Notes: generated from the sequence alone by a model not told the origin. 64,000 nucleotides of DNA from Mnemiopsis leidyi (GCA_000226015.1 JH154878.1:157249-221248), one strand, 5' to 3'. Shown: positions 12,216 to 25,376, numbered from the stretch's first letter. Translations and numbers: made by a program.

Positions 12216-13177
12216 CTTATTAGAATTAAAAGCTTTTCAGCAACTTTTATGATCCTGTAGACCCTATATTACGGTTTGATATATGTCGGTGTTTATAAAT
12301 CAAATAGCGCAATTATCATCGAGCTGAGTGCATTACATGAACATGTGAAAAGGGTAAATAGACAAAGAGAATAGAATAAATGTAGATTTTATATAAGCTT
12401 AACCTGATGTTGTCTCTATTCTGAAATGAAGAGGGTAAATGAACAGAGAGAATAGAATTGATGTCGATTTTATCTTAGCTTAGAAAAAGGTTGAAATGAA
12501 AGAAATTGTGTAATGAAAGAAGAATAAATGCTCCTAATCCTATATAAGTATTAGTTGGAGATTCAGGTGACTTTGAAGATCAATCACGCATAAAAGAAAA
12601 TCTCCATTAACTCATATCTTTGATCTTAGTTGAGAACACATCTTTCTCACGAGAAGAGTGTTTTGACAGCCAGTAAGCCAGTTAAAACTATATATGATAG
12701 TCTAGTAATTACTAGACTACTAGACTCTGACTGATAATATTAATGATTTAACTTAATGACTTCATATTTAAATTTATTTCGATATGTTGTTCTTTTTGAT
12801 GCTTCGATAACAATGCTCAATCTTTATAAATGATAGTAAATAAAAATACAAATGACCACTGTATGTTGCAGCTTATTAACAAAGCATTAAGACTGAATAT
12901 GTGTTTGTCTCAAAAATGTTAGGAAAGATAAAGCTATATATTGAAGCCTGAAGAGTTCTAGATGAATGAAAAATCAAAGATTTAATAATCTGACTTATAT
13001 TCTACAGAAGAGAGGCAATGTTCGTCATAGAATCGCAACAATCTTTTTCCGACGTGCTCTTGAAGCTCAATGTTGCATGAATAAAAGATGTTCATAAAAA
13101 CAAGCTTTATAACTTGATCAAGGATTCAAATAATCAAATGCCCTATATAATGAATATATCCTGTTAATCCACTTATA

Positions 13178-16100
13178 CTATTGATCATGGAAAGAAACAC
13201 GTTTAGAGAGACGTTTGCTGTCTCTGTCACGGTCCCCCTCACGGTGGGACCCCTCCTGATTGTGAGACTTGAGGTAGTTCTCCACAAAGTTGTTGTACTC
13301 GTTTCCGGTAGTGCTGGTTCCGGTCGAAGTGTAGGAGTACCTCGACTCTGTTGTCTCCGAGTACTCGCTGTAGTTGGAATCGTCTGATGACAGGATGGGA
13401 TCTGCCATTTCTTGTAGCATCGCTTCTCTTCGTCTCTTGGCTGAGTCCGTCATGTATTCTATGAGAGGAGTGCAGTGGAGGCCGATGCTGTAGAATATAG
13501 CAACTGCTTGCACGATGTTGAAACCTGCGTAGATGTAGATGAGAGTCTCATCCTGACTGGTTGCGGAGGTGGCGGTGATGACTGCGTTGATGCTGAACAT
13601 TACAACAACCATCAGCAGAGCATGTACAAAGGAAAGGTGTTTGGTGGATTTCTCCAGCTTTCCCGCCTCATATTTCTCTCCCAGGATGTTGGTTTTTAGA
13701 CGGTAGAGCACGCAGAAGGTAGCCACCATCAGAATGAGTTGAGGAGCTAGAACCACTGCGTACCTCAGTGGCAAGGTTACCCGGCATCCTAGAGGGCTCA
13801 TGTCGGTCAGGGTATCAGCAGTGAGGAAGAGAGAGGTATATTGGGGACTCGTCACAACATCTGCCACCGAGAGGCAAACAACTATCAGAACAGCTACTCC
13901 TAGAGAGAGCACAGTGGACTTGGTGATGAAGAACTCGACATCGTAGCTGTCCTCAATAGCAACATGGAGTCCTGCTGCTCCACAGAGAAGAAACAGACTC
14001 ACCGCTAGGAGGAGGAACATCTGCAGTGCTCCACATTGCCAACAAGCAAGCACTTTCTCTTTCGTGCCCTGATGAGGTCATAGGTACACATTCTAATTTA
14101 AGTCATTGGGCATTTATTTTCGACTTCTACAAAGTAAAGTGAGCCTAATATGGACGTCAAAATTGTCGGAGAGGAGTTTTCTATCACTTGAAAATGTTTC
14201 TCGAAATTGATTGGTCGTATCTGACTTCTCATTGGTCAAACGCTGTCACATGATGGAGAAAATTTTCGACTCCTTCCAAGAATCTTGACGTCCATAGAGA
14301 AGTCTAACTAAAAAGTATAAAATGTAAACTTACCTGCGTATCACAAAGAATGCGAGCCAGATAGTAAGTAGAATACAGCACACACGTGACCACCATCAGG
14401 TTTCCCACCACAATACAATGATGAACCCGTGAAGCAGCGATCAGAGCAGTACAGAGCAACAGGAAGATAACTATCCCGTCAGTCAACTTGAGGACGAGCT
14501 TGTGTTTGCTTTTACGTTGATCGTGAGATTCCATGTTCTGGACCAGGGCAACTGTTTGGTTATCTCCCGTTACCTCACACGTGACCTCCTCCTTGGTACG
14601 TGTCAGGAGGCGGATATCTTGGTTACTCCAGTTGAAGGCTCTGGTTCCATCCCAATATTCTTTGACACAGTAAGCATTTTGGAATTTCCTGTCTGGACTG
14701 TTCTTGAAGGTGTATGTAACTCTCAATTCTCCATGCATGTTCTTTTCGTCACGTGGGTGCAGATAAACGTTTATGACATCAGATACTACTCTTACTATTG
14801 ATCCCACTTTCCCTCTTCTAACCTCATTTGAGAATGCCTTACTTACTTTTCCAGGAATTGTCTTAAAAAATGTTAATGTGACAGTTTGGTTGCTTTCTCG
14901 ATCAAACTCTGCTGTGAGGTTATAATTTTCACCAACTGAGCTCTGTGAAGAGTTGAGCATGTTGCACACCGTAGCTGGGCTGCTTGAGCATTGCAGTCTA
15001 TATTCGTCGGCATTGAAAGTCATACCAGACTGGAAAATGTTCTCGCTGCAGCTTGCGTCATGCGGAAAGTCGCCTCTAATAAATCTTGGCATAAACCTTT
15101 TCTTGAAATCCGGGAAGAGATCAACATGAGGAGAAACGTATATTGTGTTAAGAACTTCCAAGAACCAGCATAAGTTCTCACCTTCTTCCATGGTTATGTC
15201 CAGAGTATCCTGGATGTGGTCGAGAGTTCTTTGAAAAAGTGCGGAGTCAATTCCAGAAGATCCAATCTTGACCGCCCCGGCCACAGCAATCCTTAAATCA
15301 ACTCCGTTTAGGACGTTGCCCCCTTTTTCTGTGGTGTTTAGCAGATATTCCAAACTGTCGTGCTCCAATTTGTACTGACAGAGTTTAGTGTCGTTGTCAT
15401 TTGACCATGATCCATCGATGCAAAATCTTTGAGCATAAGCAATAAAAAGGTCATTCCCCTTCTTTCCGTAAGGACAAATAGCATCTGCAGACGTCTCCGT
15501 AGATGTCCAAATAAACTCCCCAAACAGTTTATCACTCATTCTGTGCTCTTGACAGGACCAATCCTGTTTTCTTCTCTGCTCCACCAGCAATATCTTGTTT
15601 ATAACCATGCCTGTTGAATTTGTGACAGGAAATCCTGCTATATTCCCGCCTATCTGCCGCGTGTCTCGTATACACACGTCTGTTTCATTGTCAAGTAAGT
15701 CAAACTCAACCACAAGCTGGGTTTCTTTACAAAAGTAGCAAATATTTTCAACCTGCACCCCGTCCTTGCTTGAAGACCGATGTGGACTTTCTATCGTTAG
15801 AGACCGATGGGAGAGCCCTAACTGATTCTCGAGACCCATGATGATCTTGTACCTTTTACCTTTGTGAGGAACTGAGACGTTTAGGGACAAGCACAGCTGT
15901 TCCGACACTCCTAGAGAGAAGGTTTCTAGATTTCCCATTTGGTTAGCTGTTATCACAGTCATTTTCTTTCCCAGGCTTGGCGGAGGGGCGAAAGCCTCAA
16001 TCGTATTTAAGTCAAGGAAGTTTATTCCGAGATCAGTGCCATCACATAGTCGGGATGAAATCTTGACGTTTTCGCCCTCAATTGCTGCCCCGATCTCCTT

Positions 16101-18408
16101 CCAAGATAGGACAGTGTCCGGCTGTGAAGCACACTGTTGGACAGATGAAAATATGGCCATTTCTATGTCAGTAAGTCCCCTACCCCACACGTTTAGACCA
16201 TGGATTTCTCCACCGATAGGTATGCCGCTGTCAGCAGAGTGAAACAGCGTCATTGTGCCTTTTCCGAAAGTACCATCTGGTATGTTTCCTTGAAAAGAAC
16301 TGACTTTTCGCTCAAAACCGTCCAAATAAACAGCCACTCTTCTGTTAGCCACTCTGATGCAGATTCTGTGGATCCGTTCGCTGACGAAGACTGGGAAGAA
16401 GACTCTGTGTGTGTGATGCACGATCACCAGGATCGACTCCACAGACTGAATGTGGATGAGGAGTGATCGACCTCCGTAGTCGAGGAAGGTGCCTGAGTAG
16501 TAACCCCCCATTGCAAGACAAACTGTGGCTTCAGACAGCCCGTACAGTAAATTTTCGGGGAGTTCTCGATGTGTAACAATCTTGTTCAACCGGATGGCTT
16601 TCCTGTAATGGTCGATTTTCTCGCAGATGGAGGTGGAATCTATGCAAGGAGTTTGACACAGCTCCCAGAAAGGAATGTACTCACAAGACGTGGGACATTG
16701 CACATGAGATGGAAGAGTAACTGCACTTCTACAGGGACTTTCTGTAGTACTTGGTGGTATTACTTGCAGTTTCGAGTTTGTGAAGTAGGTGCCCAATGTT
16801 TCACTGTTCACAACCCCTCTCAGCATGGTATTCCAGTCTTTCCATCGGAGCGATCGTTCTGTATCGGAGGGGTTGTTGAGATACTGATCTCTTTCCGCCA
16901 CTGTCAAAATTTTGTCCCAAATTCCTACGTTCGATATCATGGTGTGCTTTCCTGTGGCAAAATCTATCAGCCCCAATGTGACCTTATGTTCCTCTTGTCC
17001 TGGAAGAAAAGAAACGTCAATTAACCATTTGAAATATACAGCAAAGAATTAGGAATGACTAAGTTAATTATTACGCCATCACAATTTCCGACTATCGTGC
17101 ATGACCTCTAGAGTTGCCTTGAAGCTTTAAGAGGTTAATTTTGATTCACGAGCCCATTATTGTGTTCTTTAGTACCTTCGGTCAATCAAAGTTAATGAGT
17201 TTCAAAAGTTGAATCGTGCAAGGTAATCAATATTTGCAATGCTTACCCACGATCCAAAACCAATTAACGGTGTGGTTTATCTGCTCCTGCCATCCTTCGT
17301 TCTCGCTCCGTATGTTCACTGTCAAGCTTATATTAGTTTTCATGACCGTTTCCACGGTAACACAAACAACCGCTTTTCCGTCCGTTGGAATGGTTGCCAG
17401 TTCGAAGTCCTCAAGATCCCGCAACAGGTGCAGACTTTGTCCGTCCAACATGATAGTCAGCGGTTTTCGTTGTTGGGTGACAAAGTGTACGATGTTCAGA
17501 TGAGAGGACAAGGTTGATGCGATCAGTTCCAGACAGATTGAGAACCTCATGTTCTTCAGTGAGGGTGTCATCTGAACGAGGTACCGGCCATGTTCGAGCT
17601 TACAAGCCTTGTCGTTTTTCATCTTCATGTTTATGTAGAGGAAGGTATCTTTGTAGGACCCACCACTGTTCTCAGGGACATAATAGTGCTCCACAGTAAC
17701 ATCCGATGTTTTGGGAGTAAATCCTCGGTAAGGGAAGACTCTCCAAATATCTTTCATAGTGACGAAACTCGAATTGAGTCCATGGCAATCGCAGTTTTCC
17801 ACCACTTCATCCCATTTCAATGAGGTCCCCGGGTAGTCGGGTATTCGTTCCGTGTCAAACACTTTCCGTCGCATTTCCTGGGGTGTGGAGAAGCTGTTAA
17901 ATGCAACCAAGTCCCGTAAAATGATGTTCGAACCAGGGTCTGCTAACACTAATTCGATGTAGGAAATATCTCCATGGTCATTCGAGGAGGGTTTTCTGTT
18001 CAGTAGAATGTTTATTTCGTTATCGTAAAATCTTTCTTCCACTTTTTCGAAGCACGATTGTTTCCAGCCCAAGTTAATTCGACAGCGGAACTGGCAACCT
18101 CCCTTTAGAGTTCTAAAACCGTCCTTATCTTGAAGCAGGAGATCTCCTCGTTCTCCCAGAATCAGCCTTGTTACTGAGCTGTTACCTCGGAACATCTTTA
18201 CCAGGGTGGTAGAAATATGGTCTAATCCCATGACAATATCCATGGAAACCATTCCGGAGTCGGAGATGACAGTAAAGTTGTGGAGGGGGATTGTTGTGTG
18301 ATTCTTTATCAGGATTGCACATCTGGGAAACTGACATCTGCGTTCTGGCTGTCCCTCCTCCACTTCCATTCCTACGACTAATGCCGGGAGTAATAGCAAA
18401 GCAAACAT
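13178..18408 (-). CDS. Adhesion (secretin-like) GPCR with pentraxin/LamG-like and hormone-receptor domains, 1572 aa
   Basis: Cell-surface 7TM receptor. Three exons: 18408-17247, 16999-14334 and 14068-13178 (stop 13178-13180). They total 4719 nt in phase, with junctions WIV-G/QEE and CDTQ/GTKEK. A signal peptide (MFALLLLPALVVG) opens the protein. A pentraxin/LamG-like fold spans about residues 297-435 and carries ISNVGIWDKILTVAERDQYL; a second is near 540-690. A hormone-receptor domain (about 879-928) has LFGEFIW, ICPYG and FCIDGSW. A GAIN-like stretch follows, then an atypical GPS (about 1165-1207) with two Cys, two Trp and no HL[ST] cleavage triad. Seven hydrophobic segments run from about 1224 to 1500. 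The Ser/Thr/Tyr-rich tail (YSEYSETTESRYSY) looks phosphorylatable. Only two introns interrupt about 4.7 kb of coding sequence. The ligand is unknown. Confidence 0.92.
14151..14294. mobile_element. MITE with TA duplication inside the last aGPCR intron
   Basis: The ends are tggacgtcaaaattgtcgg and ccttccaagaatcttgacgtcca, imperfect inverted repeats of about 40 bp. Both are flanked by TA (14149-14150 and 14295-14296). It is about 144 bp and fills over half of the 265-bp intron (14069-14333). No coding capacity; Tc1/mariner-type by its TA duplication. Confidence 0.8.
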
Positions 18409-18901
18409 GATACGATCAACTGTTTTGTGCCTCTTGGATGTGAATCTATTCTATCATAGTTTGCTGCCAAACCCTTCTTTAGTATAATTTTGGTGTGAAT
18501 ACGAGAATGTCAAGAGTTATTGTCTTTAAATTTGCCTGGTGAGTTTGGACAATAGTCGACGGTCGCCTTACATTTAGATCATACACTGGTACAACATATT
18601 GACTTCTGCCAAGCTTATAGGCTTATTTCGCTAAACAAAATGAATGTCTGCCGTCTTAAGTTTCTTAAACAGAAAATTTTATATTCAATATTCAATTTCA
18701 TTGAAATTACTTAACCAAAATTATACAAGGAACAACCATGGAATTACAAAAAATTAGTTACAAAAAACCACCTGAGACTGAAATTACAATAGTAAAACTT
18801 TAAAACAAAATCACTGAAACGCAATCGACCAAAACGGTAAACACTGTTTTTTGGAAAATTTTTATTGACAGCATCAGCACTTGCAATCTGTTAGTTTCTA
18901 T
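18409..18901. other. Intergenic spacer between the aGPCR start and the mucolipin 3' end
   Basis: About 490 bp separate two genes on the same strand. It must hold the aGPCR promoter and the mucolipin 3' UTR. AT-rich; no other feature seen apart from the polyadenylation signal noted separately. Confidence 0.6.
18861..18866 (-). terminator. Polyadenylation signal AATAAA for the mucolipin gene
   Basis: On the minus strand AATAAA lies about 36 nt after the mucolipin stop codon (18904-18902), within the usual distance for a very short 3' UTR. Confidence 0.55.
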
Positions 18902-21900
18902 TCATTTTGGAACATGTCTATTAATAGAGTTAGCATCTGTACTTTTCCTCCTCCGCAAAAGATTTTGCTCCCAACTCGTAGCAAACTCGGGCAGCAGCCC
19001 CCGATCTTGGAGCCAAGGACAGCTATCGCTTTTATAATTTGACACGACAGTATACGCGTCCTCTATGATACAAATACAGAGTGATAACACTACGTAGATG
19101 AAGAAACAGACGTAGGAATAGAGATATGCTCTTGAGAAGATGAGGACTGCGTGTTGTGTACCAACTTTTGATCTAGTTTTCACCAGACTGAAGTTGGAGG
19201 CTTTATTAGACAACATTATCTTAGTTTGTTTTTGTAAAGAATTCAATTCAAAAGGTTTACTTTCTATACGAAATACTTATGTCAAGAAAATATAATGATT
19301 GCAGTGTTCTTTGGTGCTATTGATTTGATAAGCAAGCGATTTGGATTAACTTACTTAGACACATATAACGTTTTGAGGCGGTCCTTTTCACCTCTGTCCT
19401 TTTTCTATTTTATTTATTTATTTTGAGTCAGACATTACAATTGTAATTTGACTTTATTTTGTTAATTCTGTTAATTCTGTTAATTCTGTTAATTCTTGCT
19501 AATTCTGTTATAACCATAATAACAACAGTTATCGATCGTCATCAAGTTATCTGTCAAAAGGGTGCTCCATCATTTCAAAAAGAACAAGAGCATTGATAGT
19601 TAGTGCAATTGAAACAACCAACAACGGTTATTGCCCAACTAAGTCAACTGTTATGATGTTTTGATTGTACTGAATATTTTATCAAACACTTACTCGAATG
19701 TTGCAAACATATCATCGCCATTGAGGAGCGAGAATAGAGTCTCCATTGTCACCCAAAACGACGTGAACTTCCTGTTATACGGGCTGAGAACTAGCCAGCC
19801 ACAGAATATGTAAGCTAGAGACACGATTCTGGGAGATTTGGTAGGTAATGGAGGGGAGTTCATGGTTTTTAATTAGATACTTCTAACATTCCACTTAATC
19901 CGTGATTTGCACGGAGAATTCTAATTTTAAGGAATAATGCCTTCAGAGCTGTATTGTTAAAAAACGTCTTAATGTTGTGATACGTCTACCTATAACTCTA
20001 TAAATAGAAAATGAAACTGATAAGATAGAAATAAGATATGGGGATGTCAATACCTGCATATAAACTTACATGACGCAGATCATGAACCGGCCGAGGTGTG
20101 GAAGGGCCACTACAATTGTGTTCAGTATCATTGAGTAGTGCTTGTCGAAGAATAGGTATCGTAACAGCCCTAGGTACGATAGCCAGACTCCAATTCCTTG
20201 ATAAGATGAGTAAAGTTCATGTCAAACCGTAAATATATAAATGGAGAATAAATCAATCATAATCTCCTTAGTTGGAGCTATAATATAACAGAGGAACCAT
20301 AATATATAATAATATATAATAATATATAATAATATAACCCATTTACAATTATTCTTTACTGCATATATTGTATATTATCGGTTGTTGCTTCTAAGTATCC
20401 GATGCTATCAAACCTAACAGCAAAGTGCACATGTCGAAGTAGTACTCTATATTCAGATCAATCAAGAGTTTAAGGACTGCAGCAGAGAAGATAAGGATGT
20501 CAGCTATCAGGATACAAACAAACCAGTAATTCACAAAGAGATGCTTCTCTCTTCTGTTTAGGTATCGTTTGTACGTCCTCCTGAAATTCGGGTGAAAGTG
20601 TGATTTAACCTTGGTGTGTGATTTAACATTGATACGAATATTTACAAGAATAGGATATAATATTGTGACATCATGTTAAATTCTTTGTACTGATGCTTTG
20701 TCTTAAGATGAAAAGAAAGGCATTGGAAAGCAAATAAGTGTTTTGAACAAAATTTTTAAACCCCATGAAAGATTTAGTCTTGACGAAGAGCTGAAAAGCG
20801 AACAGCATCTTTTGAATGACCGTCACAGTCGACAAAATAGCGAAGAGCATGAGTGACAGGTCTAGTGCTACCTGAGATGATTACAGCTAGGTCATAAGGA
20901 ATTTCTAAGTTATCAAACTGTCAACAAACCCTCGGAATTTTGGTTATTTATTTTTCAGTCAAATTAGTTGTTATACCCTGGAATTCTGGTTATTTAGTTT
21001 TCAGTCAAATTAGGTTAGTTTTCACTCAAATTAGTTCCTAATTGCTAGGTTCCTCACTTAAACTGTTGAAAACCTCAACTTTTTTATTTCTTTTGGAAGT
21101 ATCTTTTCGTTGAGGTATCCTTTAATATATGTTATTTTTAAGGTATCTATAAATCAGGTTCTGATGGAGGTACGTTTAATAAATCAAAATATAAGTAGAA
21201 ATGAAATTGAAAGTTGTCCTAATTTGTATACTTACATACTTGTAGTACTTTAAACCGTCCGTCTCGAGTGTATCTAAAGATTCAATCATTATTCTAGTTA
21301 AATGTTTGAATAGTTGATGTTTCATCATTCATCAAAAGTCGACATCTTAAGAGTCGACTTAATTCTGGAATATTATAAGGGTTTGGAGATAATGAAGAAC
21401 TACTTACCGCTCTTTTGAGAGCACTGATCTTTGAAACGATAATGCATCCAAAGTTCTGTTTCAAGCCCTGTCTCCAACGAATTCTGCGAAGTTCCTTTTA
21501 ACTTATAGATAATGAGAAAGCTGTATGAAATATGCTAGTATGCTACGGCGGAAAACTGTAAACTCCAATACTATGTTGACGAATTTAAGACAATGTTAAC
21601 TATCGTCATAATAAGAGAATAAATCAAGAACAAGAAAAACAAAACTATTGTAATTGCATCAACCGAGCAAGGCATACACTTAATTAAAATAAACCCATTA
21701 TTCAATGAATTGATTTTATTTGCACTTGTATACTTGTGGTGTTAAAGACAGTATAAGAATGTTCCATACCGAGAAGATGATCTCGTATGTGAGTTGAACA
21801 CAATGAGGCTTGCTGAGGTACCCAATAAGGAGTAGCTGTAGAGGAAACTGCATGCTGTACCTACAATGTTTCTAGTTAAACTCTTTATTTTGAGTTTTAC

Positions 21901-24900
21901 TGTCCAAAACTGGAATAACTTTTATTAGCTAATATGTTTTACTGTTAAATTCTGTGATCTATCTAATCATGATTTTATCAATTTCTATAACAGATGATAT
22001 TCAATTCTCTTACGTTTGAAGTCCCAAGGAAAATTGTCTTGCTGAGATATCGGCTTTGCTTTTATCGACACAGTTTTGGTCACAGCTTAAAATAGTGACT
22101 TATTGTTAAGAATTATGACTCAGTATAGCTCATTATGTATAATTAACGCCCGTAAATAAAGCAATTTTAAAAAGTATAATGATAAAAAGTATAATAATAA
22201 TTGAACTAATAATACTTATAATACAATATCATGATATACCTCGGTTAAAAAAATTGATTATTATTCTATTTAATGTTGATGTTTTTAATAAAACAATATC
22301 GTTCAAAGTTGAAAAATGCGAGTGTCATTAATTAACTTATATTAATGAGCTGCCTCTTATTTTGATATTAATTTTCATTCAACTTACCATGCTATAAATG
22401 AATAAATAACTATAATAGGCCAAATAACCTCGATATTTTATTTGTACTAACTTTCAGTGAACAAACAACATCAATATTTTAATAACTTACAGTGGACATA
22501 TAACATCAATATTTTAATAACTTACAGTGGACATATAACATCAATATTTTGATATTTTAATAACTTACAGTGGACATATAACCTCAATATTTTGATAACT
22601 TACAGTGGACATATAACCTCAATATTTTGATAACTTACAGTGGACATATAACCTCAATATTTTGATAACTTACAGTGGACATATAACTTCAATATTTTAA
22701 TAACTTACAGTGGACATATAACATCAATATTTTGATAACTTACAGTGGACATATAACATCAATATTTTGATAACTTACAGTGGACAAATATAATCAATAT
22801 TGTGATAACTTACAGTGGACATATAACCTCAGTTGTGAAGTTTTTTACTGTATCGTTTATAGTGACACTCCAGTCTTCTTCAATAGTCACATTCGCAAAG
22901 TGTTGTATACTCACCTGAATAAAAGTTTGCATTTTTACTTGTTTTTTGATATTTTGTTATTATTCGGATGTTCACCACATTCGATTATTTTGAAGAGTCG
23001 TCCTAAAACGGCTGTGAATTTTTTGTTAAAACAGCGCCACCCACTCTACCTAGATAATCAAAGGATATTTGTGATAATAATACGGGTTTCATGTCTAAGA
23101 AAATTTTGAATAAACGATTTATTAGTTTATTACCATTCAGAAATCAACAAAATATATATATACATATATATTTTAGTGGATTTCAGATTGGTAACAAATT
23201 GTTTATTCAAAATATATATCTATAGTATATGTTGTACCGATATTTGAAATTTAGAAAGTTACTCTTTTTACCCTGACTGGAGGAGGAAAGTCTGGTTTAA
23301 GTCCGTTAGGATACCCCAACAGGGATATGGCAGTGTCAGACAGACAGAAGTACCCCTTTAACGCATAGCTCGTAATATCCTCTAACTGGTCGAAGCTGTA
23401 CACTTTTCGATCTACCGCTGATTGATCTGGATCGTAGTTCTGATAATCGGGATTTGGAAATTAATTTAGCTGGTTAAAGTATTCCGCTTGTTTCTTATCT
23501 TTTTCCTTATATATGAGACTGAAATCATTCCACATTGTAAAATCATCGAGCATACGCAATACCCTATAAGAAGACTTGAAACTTATATAAGTATAACGCC
23601 AAACCTCGATAAGAAGACTTGAAACAGCTTCTTTAATTTGATGAACGGCAGTTTTTATGCCGTAGTTATTATTAGTGAGAGATATTAGCATTGTTGTCAT
23701 CAAACACAGTTTTAGTAACTGAAATGGTTTTCATAAAATACATTATTTGTCTAGTTTATTGAATAAATTACGTGGCTTCATTTCGTAAAGAGACTACATG
23801 CCATGCTCAATTCTCATCCAGTCATCCTCCTCAAAGATATTTAATGTCTTCCTTTACAGGAACTCAGCATATTATTTTCATTGCCTATAGCTTATTCGCA
23901 CCAGAGGGTTCACCTTAATTCACAAGTATGTTAGTTGGACAGAGTTAAATGAACTAGTCTTAGAGAGCAAATTCATCTTGAAAAGGTTAAGGTAATTCTA
24001 TGTAGCCTTACTTCAAATGTATTATCGCAGAGACAACAAACTACCGAATCTTCAGCATAACAGTGGCTACCTGCAGCAAGAATATCCAAGGACGTTTAGT
24101 GAGTTGTTCCATCCTGTTTCTATCCCTAAAGTAAGTTCTTAACTGGTCCCTCATTGCCTGAATAAACAAAGATTAAACTGCATAGTTCCAATATGTGATT
24201 TGTGCATTTGTCAGGTCATCTTGGGATGACTTTAAGATTATATGGTGAAGTGAATGTGGTATAACACTTAAAAAGGGAATTAAGGTCCCAATATGTGACC
24301 GTGCGATGTACATGTCCAGTAGGGACTAATTTTCATCCAAGGGTTAATAAACTCTTTCTAGGTACATTTTAACTATTTCTACTTTACAAATACAACAAAA
24401 TAAATCATTAATGATCTTTGGTGGTTTTATTGTATAATGTCTCCGTGAACAACACAATGAAAGTGTAACTGCCCTCTATCTACTTAAGTACTTACTTTGT
24501 ACTCAGGGAGGTGCTCCCTGTTCAAGAAAGGACACCTCGAGTTGTCTGTGTCCGAGTCTGAGGTATCTGAGCTGGTTCCCTCGGAAGTGCTGGATGCTAC
24601 ACGTGGCATGATGTACCGGGGCGGATCCACGTGCACTCCCACTATCTGAGAACTTCCTCTCCCTGGTGAAATAAGGGCATAATCATGTCAGCAGCGAATA
24701 TCCTAGGCTTTAATTATTTTGATGTGATTGGTTCTGCTAATTGGAAACTGGAAGTATGTACGTATATGCTCCCATGGACACTAAATAATTGGCTTTAAGA
24801 CCCAAACTATTTTACTTCTAATCTTTTATACAAATTTGACTTTGAGTGAGGTAAATATGATAGGATATCAAAAGTCAATTCTATCATCTATAATCATAAC

Positions 24901-24983
24901 TTATATCACACTGCATACTCACTGTCTTCACAATCATGCCACTTTTTGAGGCTGTTGTCATTGCTGTTTATCCTTAGAGACAT
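18902..24983 (-). CDS. Mucolipin (TRPML) endolysosomal cation channel, complete, 15 exons, 599 aa
   Basis: TRPMLs release Ca2+ and other cations from endolysosomes and are activated by PI(3,5)P2. Minus-strand exons: 24983-24923, 24662-24496, 24157-24071, 23718-23605, 23439-23272, 22914-22814, 22085-22014, 21860-21770, 21483-21408, 21273-21236, 20871-20762, 20580-20414, 20196-20070, 19828-19694 and 19187-18902. They sum to 1800 nt with all 14 junction phases consistent, close to the usual family length (human MCOLN1 is 580 aa). The cytosolic N-terminus is Ser/Asp-rich, then basic (KRPWIFLLQ, as PWKL.LQ in the family). TM1 is LLKLCLMTTMLISL. The lumenal loop has conserved-style Cys (ICPLCDQNC, KPHC, DQC). 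TM2-TM5 precede the pore LFSLLNGDDMFATF (NGDD at 496-499). TM6 is SRAYLYSYVCFFIYVVLSL. The tail has a dileucine-like NLLRRRK. Paralogue assignment (ML1/2/3) is not possible. Confidence 0.95.
20305..20338. repeat. Short AT tandem repeat, unit aatatataat
   Basis: About three and a half copies of an 11-bp unit lie in the intron between mucolipin exons 12 and 13. Confidence 0.8.
22446..22833 (-). repeat. 35-bp minisatellite made of copies of an exon end plus its 5' splice site
   Basis: Unit start words (aacttacagtggacatataac on the plus strand) recur near 22450 (diverged), 22482, 22518, 22562, 22597, 22632, 22667, 22702, 22737, 22772 and 22807. The spacing is 35 bp except for one 9-bp insertion. 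The copy at 22807-22833 is the genuine end of mucolipin exon 6. On the gene strand each unit reads GTTATATGTCCACT then GTAAGTTAT, that is exon end plus consensus donor. The array therefore fills the start of the downstream intron with about ten decoy donors. Use of any downstream donor would read TAA immediately (CCA CTG TAA). Confidence 0.92.
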
Positions 24984-25376
24984 AGCCGTTTTGAAGAACA
25001 ATAGAGGTGCTGCAATAGTGGTGCTGCAATAGTTGACAGTGGTGCTGTAATAGTTGACAGTGCAGGTGCTGTAATAGATGACAGTGGTGCTGCAGAACGC
25101 TGGACTGGATTACTAGAAGTAAATTCAATTAAAACTCAGTCAAATAGCCCAGGAGTCATACGCTCGTGAAAAGTAAGCTACCAACTGCAGCGAAACAGAA
25201 AAAACAATTCTATTTCGAGTTCGGATACAGGAAATGAAAGACGAGCTGGTGAAGTAAGCTCGAGTTACCTGCATCACTGCCATCACATGATTGAATATAC
25301 GAGTTGGGTGGAAGTGTAACTTGACACCATGGGGATAGAGCTGAGACGCTTCGTCTTGCAGCTGTTGTCAAAATAA
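24984..25376 (-). promoter_or_regulatory. Presumed mucolipin promoter and 5' UTR with a short tandem repeat
   Basis: Immediately upstream of the start codon (24983) is a repeat of about 22-25 bp at 25010-25095, with units such as gtgctgtaatagttgacagt. It could lie in the 5' UTR. No TATA box is evident. The region ends at a DNA transposon starting at 25377. Confidence 0.4.

Larger units (their letters stand above)
9030..13177. other. Intergenic region with MITEs and old repeats, no confident gene
   Basis: Separate entries give the 92-bp duplication, two inverted-repeat elements and a dispersed repeat pair. A short tandem duplication sits at about 12350-12482 (gggtaaat-gacaagagaatagaat). At 11440-11660 several frames are open at once; one 52-codon plus frame starting at 11474 reads MPRTFDRPVTNVSITNFETF and looks protein-like, but it has no family match or splice support. 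Otherwise AT-rich non-coding sequence. Confidence 0.5.

Noticed and set aside
14502-17823. Many plus-strand frames of 60-150 codons
   Set aside because: They are shadows of the adhesion GPCR exons, whose minus frame carries the domains.
21281-21293. Alternative acceptor TAACTAG for mucolipin exon 10
   Set aside because: It would need the preceding exon to end in a phase that exon 9 does not provide. The acceptor at 21274-21275 fits.
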